From Cyanobacteria bacterium SIG28 (lineage in GTDB: Bacteria; Cyanobacteriota; Vampirovibrionia; Gastranaerophilales; Gastranaerophilaceae): a stretch of 63,705 nucleotides of DNA. Location: NCBI GenBank assembly GCA_015152525.1, contig SUTU01000015.1:1-63705 (forward strand), in the 5' to 3' direction. The position numbers and the translations under genes are program-made. The notes under the pieces were generated by a model. The model had not been told where the DNA came from, ran no database searches, and saw nothing but the letters and a program-made list of their open reading frames with translations. Shown piece after piece: positions 15,934 through 25,100 of the stretch. How positions within the stretch are numbered: the stretch's first letter is position 1; each line of letters opens with the position of its first letter.

Positions 15934-15980
15934 ATTATCAAACCCACTGTTCTTTCTTCTCAAGTTGAGTGTCAAAATAC
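15934..15980 (+). repeat. Dispersed CTTTCTTCTC repeat, copy 4
   Basis: ACTGTTCTTTCTTCTCAAG continues with TTGAGTGTCAAAATAC, and ATTATCAAACCC precedes it. It lies 2.1 kb from copy 3. Confidence 0.7.
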
Positions 15981-16008
15981 GGATAAAGTGGGAATTTTGA
16001 AAATTGAA

Positions 16009-16305
16009 TTAAGTTTGATAATTTTTATATCTAAAATCTTGTGCGTATTTTTCCATTATCTCTAAAACTGTTTGAGCAAATTCTGTTTTACCTTCAAAGT
16101 TTTGAAGTTCCCATAAGCTAATAATATTATTGCCATCAGCATCGGCTGCTTTAATATCGTCTAAATTATTCATAAATTTATCAGGGAATTTTGTTGCAGG
16201 GGTTGAGCTTTCAACAGTCATTCCATCATCACGAGTTTTATTCAAAGGCATTACAACATAAGGATTATTGTTATAGCCCATATTCATTGGGATACTTGAA
16301 ACCAT
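16009..16305 (-). CDS. Small protein with an EF-hand-like loop
   Basis: 98 residues. DADGNNIISLWE (about residues 55-66) has the 12-residue calcium-loop pattern D-x-D-x-N-x-I-x-S-x-x-E of a canonical EF-hand. The N-terminal half is disordered and rich in Asn, Met and Pro, with no classical signal peptide. SD-like GGAGG lies 7-8 bases before the start (AGGAAGGTTAAACT region on the minus strand). Only one loop is visible, so it may dimerise or be a solitary calcium sensor. Function unknown. Confidence 0.72.
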   Translation of the reverse strand: MVSSIPMNMGYNNNPYVVMPLNKTRDDGMTVESSTPATKFPDKFMNNLDDIKAADADGNNIISLWELQNFEGKTEFAQTVLEIMEKYAQDFRYKNYQT

Positions 16306-16411
16306 AGTTTAACCTTCCTCCGAAGTTCATGATAAAGGTTCTAGAGCCACATTTCTATCATACAAATAAATTAAATTTAAGAATTTTTTGGGGGTAAATA
16401 TGTGTTAAAAT

Positions 16412-16610
16412 TTATAATTTATAATTTTCAACGGTTGTATAATTTTTATCAATACAATCACGGACTTTTTGTTCGATAGGATGTAGTTTCTCTATGACTT
16501 CTTCTGTAGATACATTTTCAGCTTCATTTACTTCAATACTGGTTTCAGGTTGTTTATTAGAACATCCACTGGCTAAAATAAAATAATAAAAAATAATAAA
16601 ACTAAGTTTC
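16412..16610 (-). pseudogene. Truncated LprI-like lipoprotein, start codon lost
   Basis: The frame carries KRSRSEKLSFIIFYYFILAS then GCSN, a signal peptide with lipobox Cys. After an acidic linker comes EKLHPIEQKVRDCIDKNYTT, parallel to the HPIDKAIQDCMSKQ segment of the intact lipoprotein at 12884. It then stops at TAA 16412, about 80 residues short. No ATG, GTG or TTG exists in frame before the signal. At the end of the upstream gene, GAGTGAGAAACTT looks like GAGTGATGAAACTT with a base lost, so the original ATGA overlap start appears to be destroyed. Confidence 0.6.
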
Positions 16611-16889
16611 TCACTCCGACTCCTCTTCTATCGGAAATTTAGGTCTTGGGAAATGGCAACGAGTATATTTTTCATCCCATTTACCATTATGGTCAAGACA
16701 GGTGTCTTTGTTGACTATTATCTTGCCTTTTTCTGTATTAAGTGATAAGCCTTCCTGACAAACACCTGTATCAAGACAGAAATCCAAATCATCAAACCAA
16801 TAATTTACAAACATTTTAATCGGCAAATATAAAATAATAAAAAGACCTATAATAGATATTATCAAAAGAATTTTAAACAATATTTTCAT
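16611..16889 (-). CDS. Membrane-anchored small Cys-containing protein
   Basis: 92 residues. One N-terminal transmembrane helix (ILLIISIIGLFIILYLPI) is followed by an exported or periplasmic domain of about 60 residues with four cysteines: DFCLDTGVCQEG, NKDTCLDHNGKWD and YTRCHFPRPKF. The pattern suggests two disulfides. The gene lies directly before the broken lipoprotein reading, with which it probably once overlapped. The family is unnamed to me, although the CLDHNGKWD pattern recurs in small bacterial exported proteins. Confidence 0.7.
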   Translation of the reverse strand: MKILFKILLIISIIGLFIILYLPIKMFVNYWFDDLDFCLDTGVCQEGLSLNTEKGKIIVNKDTCLDHNGKWDEKYTRCHFPRPKFPIEEESE

Positions 16890-16948
16890 AAAAATATTAT
16901 AACAAAATTTACAAAAAATAGGTTATAATAATTTTTGAGGTAACTACT

Positions 16949-17527
16949 ATGTTTAAATTTATAAAAAATAAAATTAAATTTCATAAAATTGAAAAAAGGC
17001 AATTTAATCAGCATGTAATTTTTATGTCTCAAACTGCTGGTGAATATTTTCTATTTTCAGAAGAAGAAAGATGGAAATATTTACCTCCAAAAACAGAAAA
17101 CTTTAAAGTTAATTTTGAGGTTACAGAAGATTCTAAAATCTTAAAAATAATTTTAGATATTGATAACAACAAATATGTCTTAAATATAGATACAAAAACT
17201 GAAAGTGCAATTTATTTTATCAATTTTCTTGAAGCCATTTGGTGTTTTAAAAATTGGGATTCTCTTGTGTATGTATCTTCTACTGATAATACAAATGATT
17301 TTTTATGTTTAAGAAATGTTGAAGCAGATACTTTTACTCAAAGATTAGCAATAATGTTGGATGCTAATGGTGAAAAGAGAATTGTTGATATTTGTATTGA
17401 TGCACAACTTTTTGCACAAGAATTTATTTATCCGTTATATGAGTGTGAACCATTTGTAAAATTTGTCAAAGAAGCTCAATTATTAGAAAAATATTCACCA
17501 AAAAAAGTAAGAATGCCATTACCATAA
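16949..17527 (+). CDS. Hypothetical 192-aa protein, paralogue of next gene
   Basis: Mixed alpha/beta cytosolic protein with GAGGTAACTACT before the ATG. A central FLEAIWCFKNWDSLVYVSST and a later RIVDICIDAQLFAQEFIYPL align with FLWETVCITKPICTIIEDEG and DAHICIDIIIDKDVFVKQFY of the following gene, so the two are diverged duplicates, 25 bp apart and co-oriented. The size and tandem duplication recall immunity-protein arrays, but no toxin gene is seen next to them. Function unknown. Confidence 0.75.
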   Translation: MFKFIKNKIKFHKIEKRQFNQHVIFMSQTAGEYFLFSEEERWKYLPPKTENFKVNFEVTEDSKILKIILDIDNNKYVLNIDTKTESAIYFINFLEAIWCFKNWDSLVYVSSTDNTNDFLCLRNVEADTFTQRLAIMLDANGEKRIVDICIDAQLFAQEFIYPLYECEPFVKFVKEAQLLEKYSPKKVRMPLP

Positions 17528-17552
17528 TTTTAATTAAAATTTGAGGTAGAAA

Positions 17553-18128
17553 ATGCAGGTAAATTTGGAAAATTCTGTTTATAAAGATGAAATACAAAGT
17601 TTAGCAGAAAGAACAAAACCTGTTCTCGTAAAAGAGTTAAGATTAACTAAAATTGAAGTCGATTTAAGTTGTGCTGCTTATAATTTTTATTTTGAAAATC
17701 AATATCAAGAAGAAAGTTGTATTTATTTAACAACATATTGCTCCGATATTTGTTGCGTTTTGGAATTCTTATGGGAAACAGTTTGTATAACAAAGCCAAT
17801 CTGTACAATTATAGAAGATGAAGGTCAAAACGGAATTTTTTATGCAAGGCCTCTTGATAATAATCAAATTCATTTTTTTGTAGCTGATGATTATGAACTG
17901 CATAATAAATTCTGTCAAGAAATTATTGCTGATTATTCTTTTAAAGATGCACATATTTGTATAGATATAATTATTGATAAAGATGTTTTTGTTAAACAGT
18001 TTTATAATAAATTATGGAATGGAATTAAAGATTGGAAAAGTGTTAAGGTGGAGCCTTGGGCTGAGAAAATCAATAAGCACAGTGAAAAACTGATCAAAAA
18101 ATTAAACGATTATATTGGTATAAATTAA
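17553..18128 (+). CDS. Hypothetical 191-aa protein, paralogue of previous gene
   Basis: Second member of the tandem pair; TTGAGGTAGAAA provides an SD 8 bases before ATG 17553. It is rich in Cys (SCAAYNF, TYCSDICCVLEF) and Ile/Asp beta strands (DAHICIDIIID), ending in a basic helix (KINKHSEKLIKKLNDY). The shared segments with the preceding gene span the middle and C-terminal thirds. No signal peptide or membrane helix is seen. An immunity-like role is speculation. Confidence 0.75.
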   Translation: MQVNLENSVYKDEIQSLAERTKPVLVKELRLTKIEVDLSCAAYNFYFENQYQEESCIYLTTYCSDICCVLEFLWETVCITKPICTIIEDEGQNGIFYARPLDNNQIHFFVADDYELHNKFCQEIIADYSFKDAHICIDIIIDKDVFVKQFYNKLWNGIKDWKSVKVEPWAEKINKHSEKLIKKLNDYIGIN

Positions 18129-18246
18129 TCCCCCACCCCAAATAAGGCGCCACGTCATTTAAAAGCGGTCCTGTGTTTAATATGAAATTATTTGTGAATA
18201 ACAAATTATTTTTTGAGGCGGTTTTATATATTAAAAGGAAAAATTT

Positions 18247-19062
18247 ATGCTAATTCAATCGACGAGTTTTAATAATTATCCACCTCAATTCAAATCGACC
18301 AGACAATGCGTTAAAGACAGTTTAGGGCGTGTTGTTAATTGTCATTACACAAACTTGAACAGAGGGGATGTGAATTGGGAAAAATTAGCAAAGACACTGG
18401 CTGATAGATTTAAAACTCAAGAAAAAGTTATAATAAATCTTTTTGGTTGTTCGGACGGCTCTGATGCTTACACATTAAATATTGCTTTAAGAAATGTTTT
18501 GAAAGAAAAAGCTTCAAAGTTTTTTATAAAAGCTTCTGATATCTCTCCTTCTTTAATAGAAAAAGCTCAGAAAGGTGAAATTTTATTATACGATAAAGAT
18601 TTTGAATTCTTAGAGTCTAAAAACTCAAGACAATTTTTCAAAAGAGATTATACAAAACCAATAGAAAATATGCGAAATATTGATTTTTATCCGCACAAAG
18701 TTGATGAAGAATTAAGAAAAAATATGAGTTTTTCTGTAAAAGATGTAAGAAAAGAAGCTCAAGAACATGATTTTAGTGATGAGGTTTTTATTTTCAGAAA
18801 CGGTTGGACTTTTATGGATTTGAATACCCAAAACGAAATCGTTAAAAACTTATCCAAAAATTCAAACGCAAAAACACTTTTCTTAATCGGTCAATCAGAT
18901 TTATTTAAAAGTAATGCTTGTGAATATTTTCAACGCAACGGATTTAAAGGAATTGACTCCGAAATCTTTACAAGAGCTGAAACCAATTATCCGTCAATAA
19001 GTATAGGTATGCCGGCTCAAAAATCAAGCTATCCTGAATTTATTTTGTTTGAAAAAAAATAG
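18247..19062 (+). CDS. CheR-like SAM-dependent methyltransferase, N-terminal F-K motif
   Basis: 271 residues. Residues 13-17 (PQFKS) carry the N-terminal motif. The CheR-type core is visible: NLFGCSDGSDAYTLNIAL (SAM-binding motif, corresponding to the C-S-x-G-x-E-x-Y-S of CheR), IKASDISPSLIEKAQKGEI (acidic loop) and VFIFRNGWTFMD (corresponding to CRNVxIYF). The N-terminal helical domain of true CheR is short or absent, and no chemotaxis gene is nearby. A diverged paralogue lies at 40142-41017. SD AAAAGGAA precedes the start. The methyl acceptor is unknown. Confidence 0.75.
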   Translation: MLIQSTSFNNYPPQFKSTRQCVKDSLGRVVNCHYTNLNRGDVNWEKLAKTLADRFKTQEKVIINLFGCSDGSDAYTLNIALRNVLKEKASKFFIKASDISPSLIEKAQKGEILLYDKDFEFLESKNSRQFFKRDYTKPIENMRNIDFYPHKVDEELRKNMSFSVKDVRKEAQEHDFSDEVFIFRNGWTFMDLNTQNEIVKNLSKNSNAKTLFLIGQSDLFKSNACEYFQRNGFKGIDSEIFTRAETNYPSISIGMPAQKSSYPEFILFEKK

Positions 19063-19063
19063 C

Positions 19064-22000
19064 TTATAAGCTTTTTAAATATTTTTCATAAATCTTTTTC
19101 ATTTCATCAGTTTTTAAATATTTTGCTGCACGATTGCCTTTAATATCTCTGATAAATACATTCGGATTTTTTGATAGGAATAAAGTTAATAATGCAGCAG
19201 ACGTTGTTATACAAACATAGTGGAATGCTGTTTGACCCAGTTTATCTTGATCGTCAACATTTATTCCTTTATCAAGTAAGAATTTAATATTTGACAAAAG
19301 AGATGTTTTTTCTGTTTCGTTTTTAGAAATTGTCAAAGATTTTATTGCACCGACTAACGAATTTTGTTCTGTCATATTTTTTGAATTTATGTTTACACCC
19401 TTATCAATTACTTTTTGAATTAAACCTCTTGCGCAATCATCAGGAATAGTTGAAACGATGTGAAGCAAACTATTTCCGACAGAATCTACAAGATTTGGGT
19501 TGAATGTGCTTGACTCAATAAGATCTTTTATTTGATTAATCCCAACTTCTCGAGTTGCCGGATTTGATAACAAGCGTTTAATTTTATCAAGTTTAACTTT
19601 ATGTTTTCCAACAGTTTCATATTCTTCAATAAGAGTTTTAATTTTTTTATTTTTAGTTGATTTTTTCACTTTTTCTGTGAAAACATCATCATATTTTGAA
19701 AGAATTTGACCTACCAATTCGCCTTCAGTATCAAAACTGCAAGCTATTTCAAACAAAGATTTTTTATTAACAATGTCATTTGGGTTGAAGTCTTTACTTT
19801 CAAATATGTATTTAAACCCTTCAGGAGTTTTTAGAGCTATTTGATTATTTTTAAGTTCTTCATAGCTTAGTTCTTTAATTTCTTTTTCTAAGAAAACTTT
19901 TCGTTTTTGTTCGTATTCTTCTAACATTGGTTTTTGTTTAAGAAGTTTGTATTCAAAAACTTTTTTCATCAATTGAACATTGCCTGTTAAGCCAACTTTT
20001 TGGAGCATAGCATCATTATCAAAATCCAAAAGTGGTGTTTTCTCTAACATTTCTATAGCTTGATTATATTCTTTTCTCTTGATTAAAAGTTCAAAAAAAT
20101 CATTAATTTCTTCTTTGGAATAAATATTGTTTTCTGCTGATAGATTATTTATGTCAATAGTTTTTCTTAAATTATGCTCTTCTAACAATTTAACTATGTT
20201 TGTCAAATTTGCTTGTCTTGCTAAATCTTCCGCTGTACTGCCTTCCTTATTTTTTATTGTTATATCAATATTTTCATGTTCTAATAATTTTTTTACCAAA
20301 TATTCATGTCCATTAATTGCTGCAAGGTGTAAAGGCGTCCAACCGTCATCTTTTTGGATATTAACATCGAAATCCAATTTATCTCTTAAGTATTCATAAC
20401 CTTTTATCCAACCATTTCTGGTTATAAAATGTAAAGCCGACCAATCTTGCTTAATAGGTTCATCTATATCAACGTTTTCACCGGCAGAAAATAACTGGGT
20501 TAAAGTTGACTCCCATTCATTATTAATACCATTATAAAAACATTTTTTTTCTTGTTCAGTCATTGCTCTTTTAGGGGTTGTCGGTTTTGCTTTTTCTTCA
20601 ATTGCATTTGAACCTTGTGTAGCAGTTTGTTTTTCTGCTTGCTCGATTAATCTTACTATTCCGGTATTGCCTTCCATAATTGCAATATCTTTTGCAGTTT
20701 TACCAGCTTTATTTTTTATTGTTATGTCAATATCTTCATGTTCTAATAATTTTTTTACCAAATTTTCATGTCCATTATTTGCGGCAAGGTGTAAAGGCGT
20801 CCAACCATCGTCTTTTTGGATATTAACATTGAAATCAAATTTATCTCTTAAGTATTCATAACCTTCTATCCAACCGTTTCTGCCTATAAAATGTAAACCC
20901 GACCAATCGTCATCAATAGGTTCATCTATATTAATATTTTCGCCGGCAGTAAATAAAGAGGATAAAATTGACATCCTTTTAGTAATAACTGCATTATAAA
21001 AACATGCTCTTTCATTTGGAGTCATTGCTCTTTTAGGGGTTGTTGAGATTGCTTCTTTGCCAATTGCATTTGAACCTTGTGTAGCAGTTTGTTTTTCTGC
21101 TTGTTCGATTAATCTTACTATTCCGGTATTGCCTTCCATAATTGCAATATCTTTTGCGGTTCTGTCATAGTTATTTTTTTTTGTTATGTCAATATCTTCA
21201 TGTTCTAATAATTTTTTTACCAAATCTTCTTTTCTACTATACACAGCAAAATGCAAAGGCGTCCAACCGCCAACTGCTTGGACATTCACATCGAAATCGA
21301 AATTGTCTTTTAAACATTCATAACCTTCTACCCAACCTTTTCTGCATATAAAATGTAAAGCCGACCAACCGTCTTTAATAGGTTCATCTATATCAACGTT
21401 TTCACCGGCAGGGAATAACTGGGGTAAACAAGATTTCCACTCAAATTTAATAAGATCATAAAAATTAGCTTTTTCCAGTTCGGTCATTTTTCTTTTAGGA
21501 GTAGTCGGTTTTGCTTTTTCCCCAATTGCATTTGAACCTTGTGTAGCAGTTTGTTTTTCTGCTTGCTCGATTAATCTTACTGTTAGGTCATAGCCATATA
21601 ATGTTGCAATGTCTTTAGCTGTTTGACCTTTGTTATTGATTGCTTTTGGGTCGATATTTTCATTATCAAGTAAAGCTTTGACCATTTCTATATTATTGCG
21701 ACCGGCTGCTATATGCAGAGCTGTGTCTCCCTTATCATGCTTTTTGTTTACATCTAAATCAAAATTATCTCTTAAATATTCATAACCTTCTACCCAGTTT
21801 TCACGAGCCATTAAATATAAAATTGTTGCATCAATATCAGTAATTTCACCCGGTACACGTGATTCTAGAAAACCAAGAGGTGCATTTACATCAATTTCTG
21901 GGGTTAGTATTGTTTGCAAGTAGTTCATATTTCTATCTAGAACCGCTCGCTTTGCCTCTTTAAGCTCTAATGCTTTTTTAGGCGTTTCTTCTTCTTTTTG

Positions 22001-22141
22001 AAAAGTATCACTGCCGGGTGAGCCTAAAGGGTTGCTAACAGGGTTTGATGAACGGTCAGGAACGCTACCAAAAATACCGGGTATGCCTAATCTTTTAAAA
22101 GAGAATGGGTTTATTTTATTTTGAATTGGAGTTATATACAT
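19064..22141 (-). CDS. Large ankyrin-repeat protein with tandem 153-residue modules
   Basis: 1025 residues. An N-terminal motif (INPFSFKRLG, residues 10-19) is followed by a Pro/Ser linker and four modules of about 153 residues (about 45-205, 206-358, 359-512, 513-650). Each module has the pattern GWxxGYExLRDxFDFDVN, DDGWTPLHLAA-type and DIDITxKN-type ankyrin elements. The linker EQAEKQTATQGSNAI recurs unchanged three times. The C-terminal third has further ankyrins, including NSLLHIVSTIPDDC and KGVNINSKN. It starts 16 bp after the AAA+ gene stop, with AAAAAGGAAAAAAG as SD, so the two form an operon. Probable protein-binding scaffold. Confidence 0.85.
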   Translation of the reverse strand: MYITPIQNKINPFSFKRLGIPGIFGSVPDRSSNPVSNPLGSPGSDTFQKEEETPKKALELKEAKRAVLDRNMNYLQTILTPEIDVNAPLGFLESRVPGEITDIDATILYLMARENWVEGYEYLRDNFDLDVNKKHDKGDTALHIAAGRNNIEMVKALLDNENIDPKAINNKGQTAKDIATLYGYDLTVRLIEQAEKQTATQGSNAIGEKAKPTTPKRKMTELEKANFYDLIKFEWKSCLPQLFPAGENVDIDEPIKDGWSALHFICRKGWVEGYECLKDNFDFDVNVQAVGGWTPLHFAVYSRKEDLVKKLLEHEDIDITKKNNYDRTAKDIAIMEGNTGIVRLIEQAEKQTATQGSNAIGKEAISTTPKRAMTPNERACFYNAVITKRMSILSSLFTAGENINIDEPIDDDWSGLHFIGRNGWIEGYEYLRDKFDFNVNIQKDDGWTPLHLAANNGHENLVKKLLEHEDIDITIKNKAGKTAKDIAIMEGNTGIVRLIEQAEKQTATQGSNAIEEKAKPTTPKRAMTEQEKKCFYNGINNEWESTLTQLFSAGENVDIDEPIKQDWSALHFITRNGWIKGYEYLRDKLDFDVNIQKDDGWTPLHLAAINGHEYLVKKLLEHENIDITIKNKEGSTAEDLARQANLTNIVKLLEEHNLRKTIDINNLSAENNIYSKEEINDFFELLIKRKEYNQAIEMLEKTPLLDFDNDAMLQKVGLTGNVQLMKKVFEYKLLKQKPMLEEYEQKRKVFLEKEIKELSYEELKNNQIALKTPEGFKYIFESKDFNPNDIVNKKSLFEIACSFDTEGELVGQILSKYDDVFTEKVKKSTKNKKIKTLIEEYETVGKHKVKLDKIKRLLSNPATREVGINQIKDLIESSTFNPNLVDSVGNSLLHIVSTIPDDCARGLIQKVIDKGVNINSKNMTEQNSLVGAIKSLTISKNETEKTSLLSNIKFLLDKGINVDDQDKLGQTAFHYVCITTSAALLTLFLSKNPNVFIRDIKGNRAAKYLKTDEMKKIYEKYLKSL
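20140..21640 (-). repeat. Internal 460-bp tandem duplications in the ankyrin gene
   Basis: The segment encoding EQAEKQTATQGSNAI recurs near 20610, 21070 and 21531, spaced 460-462 bp with almost identical DNA, including TTTGAACCTTGTGTAGCAGT. This level of identity indicates recent duplication or gene conversion. Confidence 0.85.
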
Positions 22142-22157
22142 TTATCTTTTTTCCTTT

Positions 22158-25100
22158 TTATAGTTTAAACATTCTTTCAGCAATATCTTTTTGTAATTTT
22201 TGTTCTTTAAGAACTTTTGCTTTCATTGCGTCGATTAAATTTTCCATTTTAATAGTTACTTTTCCGTCTTTAGCGTTAGCAATTGTTTTTCTCATAAATT
22301 CAGTTATTGTTTTTACAATTGAAACTGTTGCCAATCCTTCGGTAATTGTTACTAATTGGTTTATGAAATCTTCATTTTCAGATAGTTTATTAGTTAATTT
22401 TCTGCGTTTTAAATCCTTTTGAATAATTTCAAAACGAGCTTCTTGATCAGGATAATCAACAAGAATTTTTGTATCAAACCTGCCATCTCTTAGGATTGCC
22501 GGATCAATATTTTGAATTTCATTGGTTGCAGCAACGATTATAATACCGTTTCTTCCTGCATTATTCATTTCTTCTTTCAAAGTGTTCAAATCTTGATTTC
22601 TTTCAGAACGACCACCAAATCCATTGTTTCTGGCAAAGAAACTATCACATTCATCCAAGAACAAGATACTTGGCTCACCTGTTTTATCATATTTATGTCT
22701 TAACTGATCAAACACAGCTTTTATATTTGCCGAAGTTTGGTTTTGAAATGAACTACCCATTTCTGACATTTTCATTTGATATAGAGGGAATTTTGCTTGT
22801 GATGCAACAGCTTTCATTATGAACGTTTTACCGCATCCCGGTGGTCCGTATAAAAGAACGCCATTAGGTGCGTCTACACCATTTTCCTCATTTAATGCTA
22901 CGATTTCCGGTGTGTTTGCAACGATTACAGATTCAAACAAAGCTTCTTTGACTTCTTTCATACCACCAATATCATCAAGGGATTGAGGATCTTTTGAAGT
23001 AATTAAAGTTCGTTTTAAAATCGTATCGTATTGAGATGTTACGTTGTTTTCATTAACTTCCGGCATATTTCTTTCGTGAGAGAAATTTTTAATAGATTCT
23101 TTAAAATCTTCTATTGTTAATTCCGGAATATTATTATTCAATGCTTTTTCTATAGTTGCCATTGTTAAATGGTTTATATCAGCAGCACAGAAACCGTTTA
23201 ACATTCTGGCAATTGAAGCTATATCATCATCTGTTATGTGTTTTGTAATTTCTTTTCCTTTAATTTTTTGTGCAAACATTGATTTTCTTGCTTCAAAATC
23301 AGGTGAGGTAATTTCAATATGAGTTCCGACTCTGCCGGAGCGAATAACTGCCGGATCAATTTTTTCGCTGTAATTTGTTGCCAAAATAGGAATAATACCT
23401 CTTGATGGTGCGTTATTTAAGTATTGAAGTAATAAATTAGTTTCTTCATCGTTTAAATTGTTGCTTGTTCCACGTTTCGGGAAAATTGCATCCGCTTCAT
23501 CAAAGAATAAAATACTATATTCACCTGTTTTTTCGAATTTTGTTTCAAGTTGTTTAAATATTTTAGCCAGATTATTACCTGCTTCGCCTTTTAAAGAAGT
23601 ATCATAGTCGGCTTTTGTTATTTTATATAAAGGCAATTTAGCTTCACCTGCTAAAGCTTCAACAATGAAAGTCTTACCGTTACCAGGTTTACCGTAAAGC
23701 ATAATTCCGTCAGTAAATAGTGGGAAATTATTCCTTCTATATCTTTCAGCTACTTCAGGATTAAGTTTATCAATAATAATTGTTTTTAATTGTTGTTTAA
23801 TTGCTTCCATGCCGGCAACATCAACGAAACCTCTAGGTGATTTTATGCGTTCACGTTTTTTTACTTTGTCATACTGAGTTGTTTTATCTAATGCGCTAAA
23901 ATCGGTAGATAAATCTCGCTCTTTTGCAAATTCTTTAATAACTTGTTTAAAATTATCAATTGATAAATTTTCAACGTTATTAAGCAAAGCTTTATCAATA
24001 GTGTTTTTTGCAATATAAGAAATATCGGAAGATGTAAAACCTTCAAGCATATTTGCTAATTCGTTCAAATCCTTATCGGTTATATCTTTAGCGATATCTT
24101 TATCTCTTATTGCGATTTTAAAAATTTCTTTTCTTGCATCAAAATCAGGAGTCGGAATTTCGATATGAGTTCCGACACGACCTGTTCTTAAAACTGCGCT
24201 GTCGATTTTATCCATAAAATTTGTTGCTAAGATAGGAATTATCCCTTTTCTGGTACAGTTATTCAAATACTGTAACATAGTATTTGTTTCTTCATCATTT
24301 AAATTACTATTACCGGAACCACGTTTCGGGAAAATTGCATCTGCTTCATCAAAGAATAAAATACTATATTCACCTGTTTCTTCAAATTTTTTATTTAATT
24401 GGTCGAAAACTTTCTTCAAATTTTCGATAGCTTCACCTTTATAAGAAGAATCGTAAATAGATTTATCAAGCTTATATAACGGCAATTTTGTTTCACCGGC
24501 TAAAGCTTCAACAATGAATGTTTTACCGCATCCCGGCGGTCCATAGAATAAAAATCCGTCATTAAATAATGGTGTTTTTGCTTCTTCAAAACGTTTTCTT
24601 ACATTAGGGTCTAAACGTCTTACAATAGATTCATAAAGTTTTTCTTTTAAGTTGGACATGCCGGCAACTTCCGAAAAACTTTTTGGATAATCAATTAAAG
24701 AACGTTTTAAAAAAGTATCATATATTGAAGTCGGATTATCATCCATTTGTTTTCCGAGGTTTCTTGATTTTGCAAATTGTTCAATTGCAGATTTTATCGT
24801 CGCAATATCTAAGTTTGCATCACCTCTTAATATTTCATCTTTTAAACCTTTATTAATAATATAAGCTAAAGCTGAATGAGAAAAACCGCTTGTTCCTCTT
24901 GCTATATTATTAATATCTTGTTCCGAAATGTTTGTATTAATATCTTTTTGAGATTTAGTTAGCAAGTATTTGATAAATTTAATTCTGTCTTGATAATTTG
25001 GAAGTGGAATTTCAATATGCTGATCAAAACTTCCGACACGAATTGCTCTGGAATCAATATCGTCATATTTGTTTGTTGCAGCCAATAAAATTACACCATT

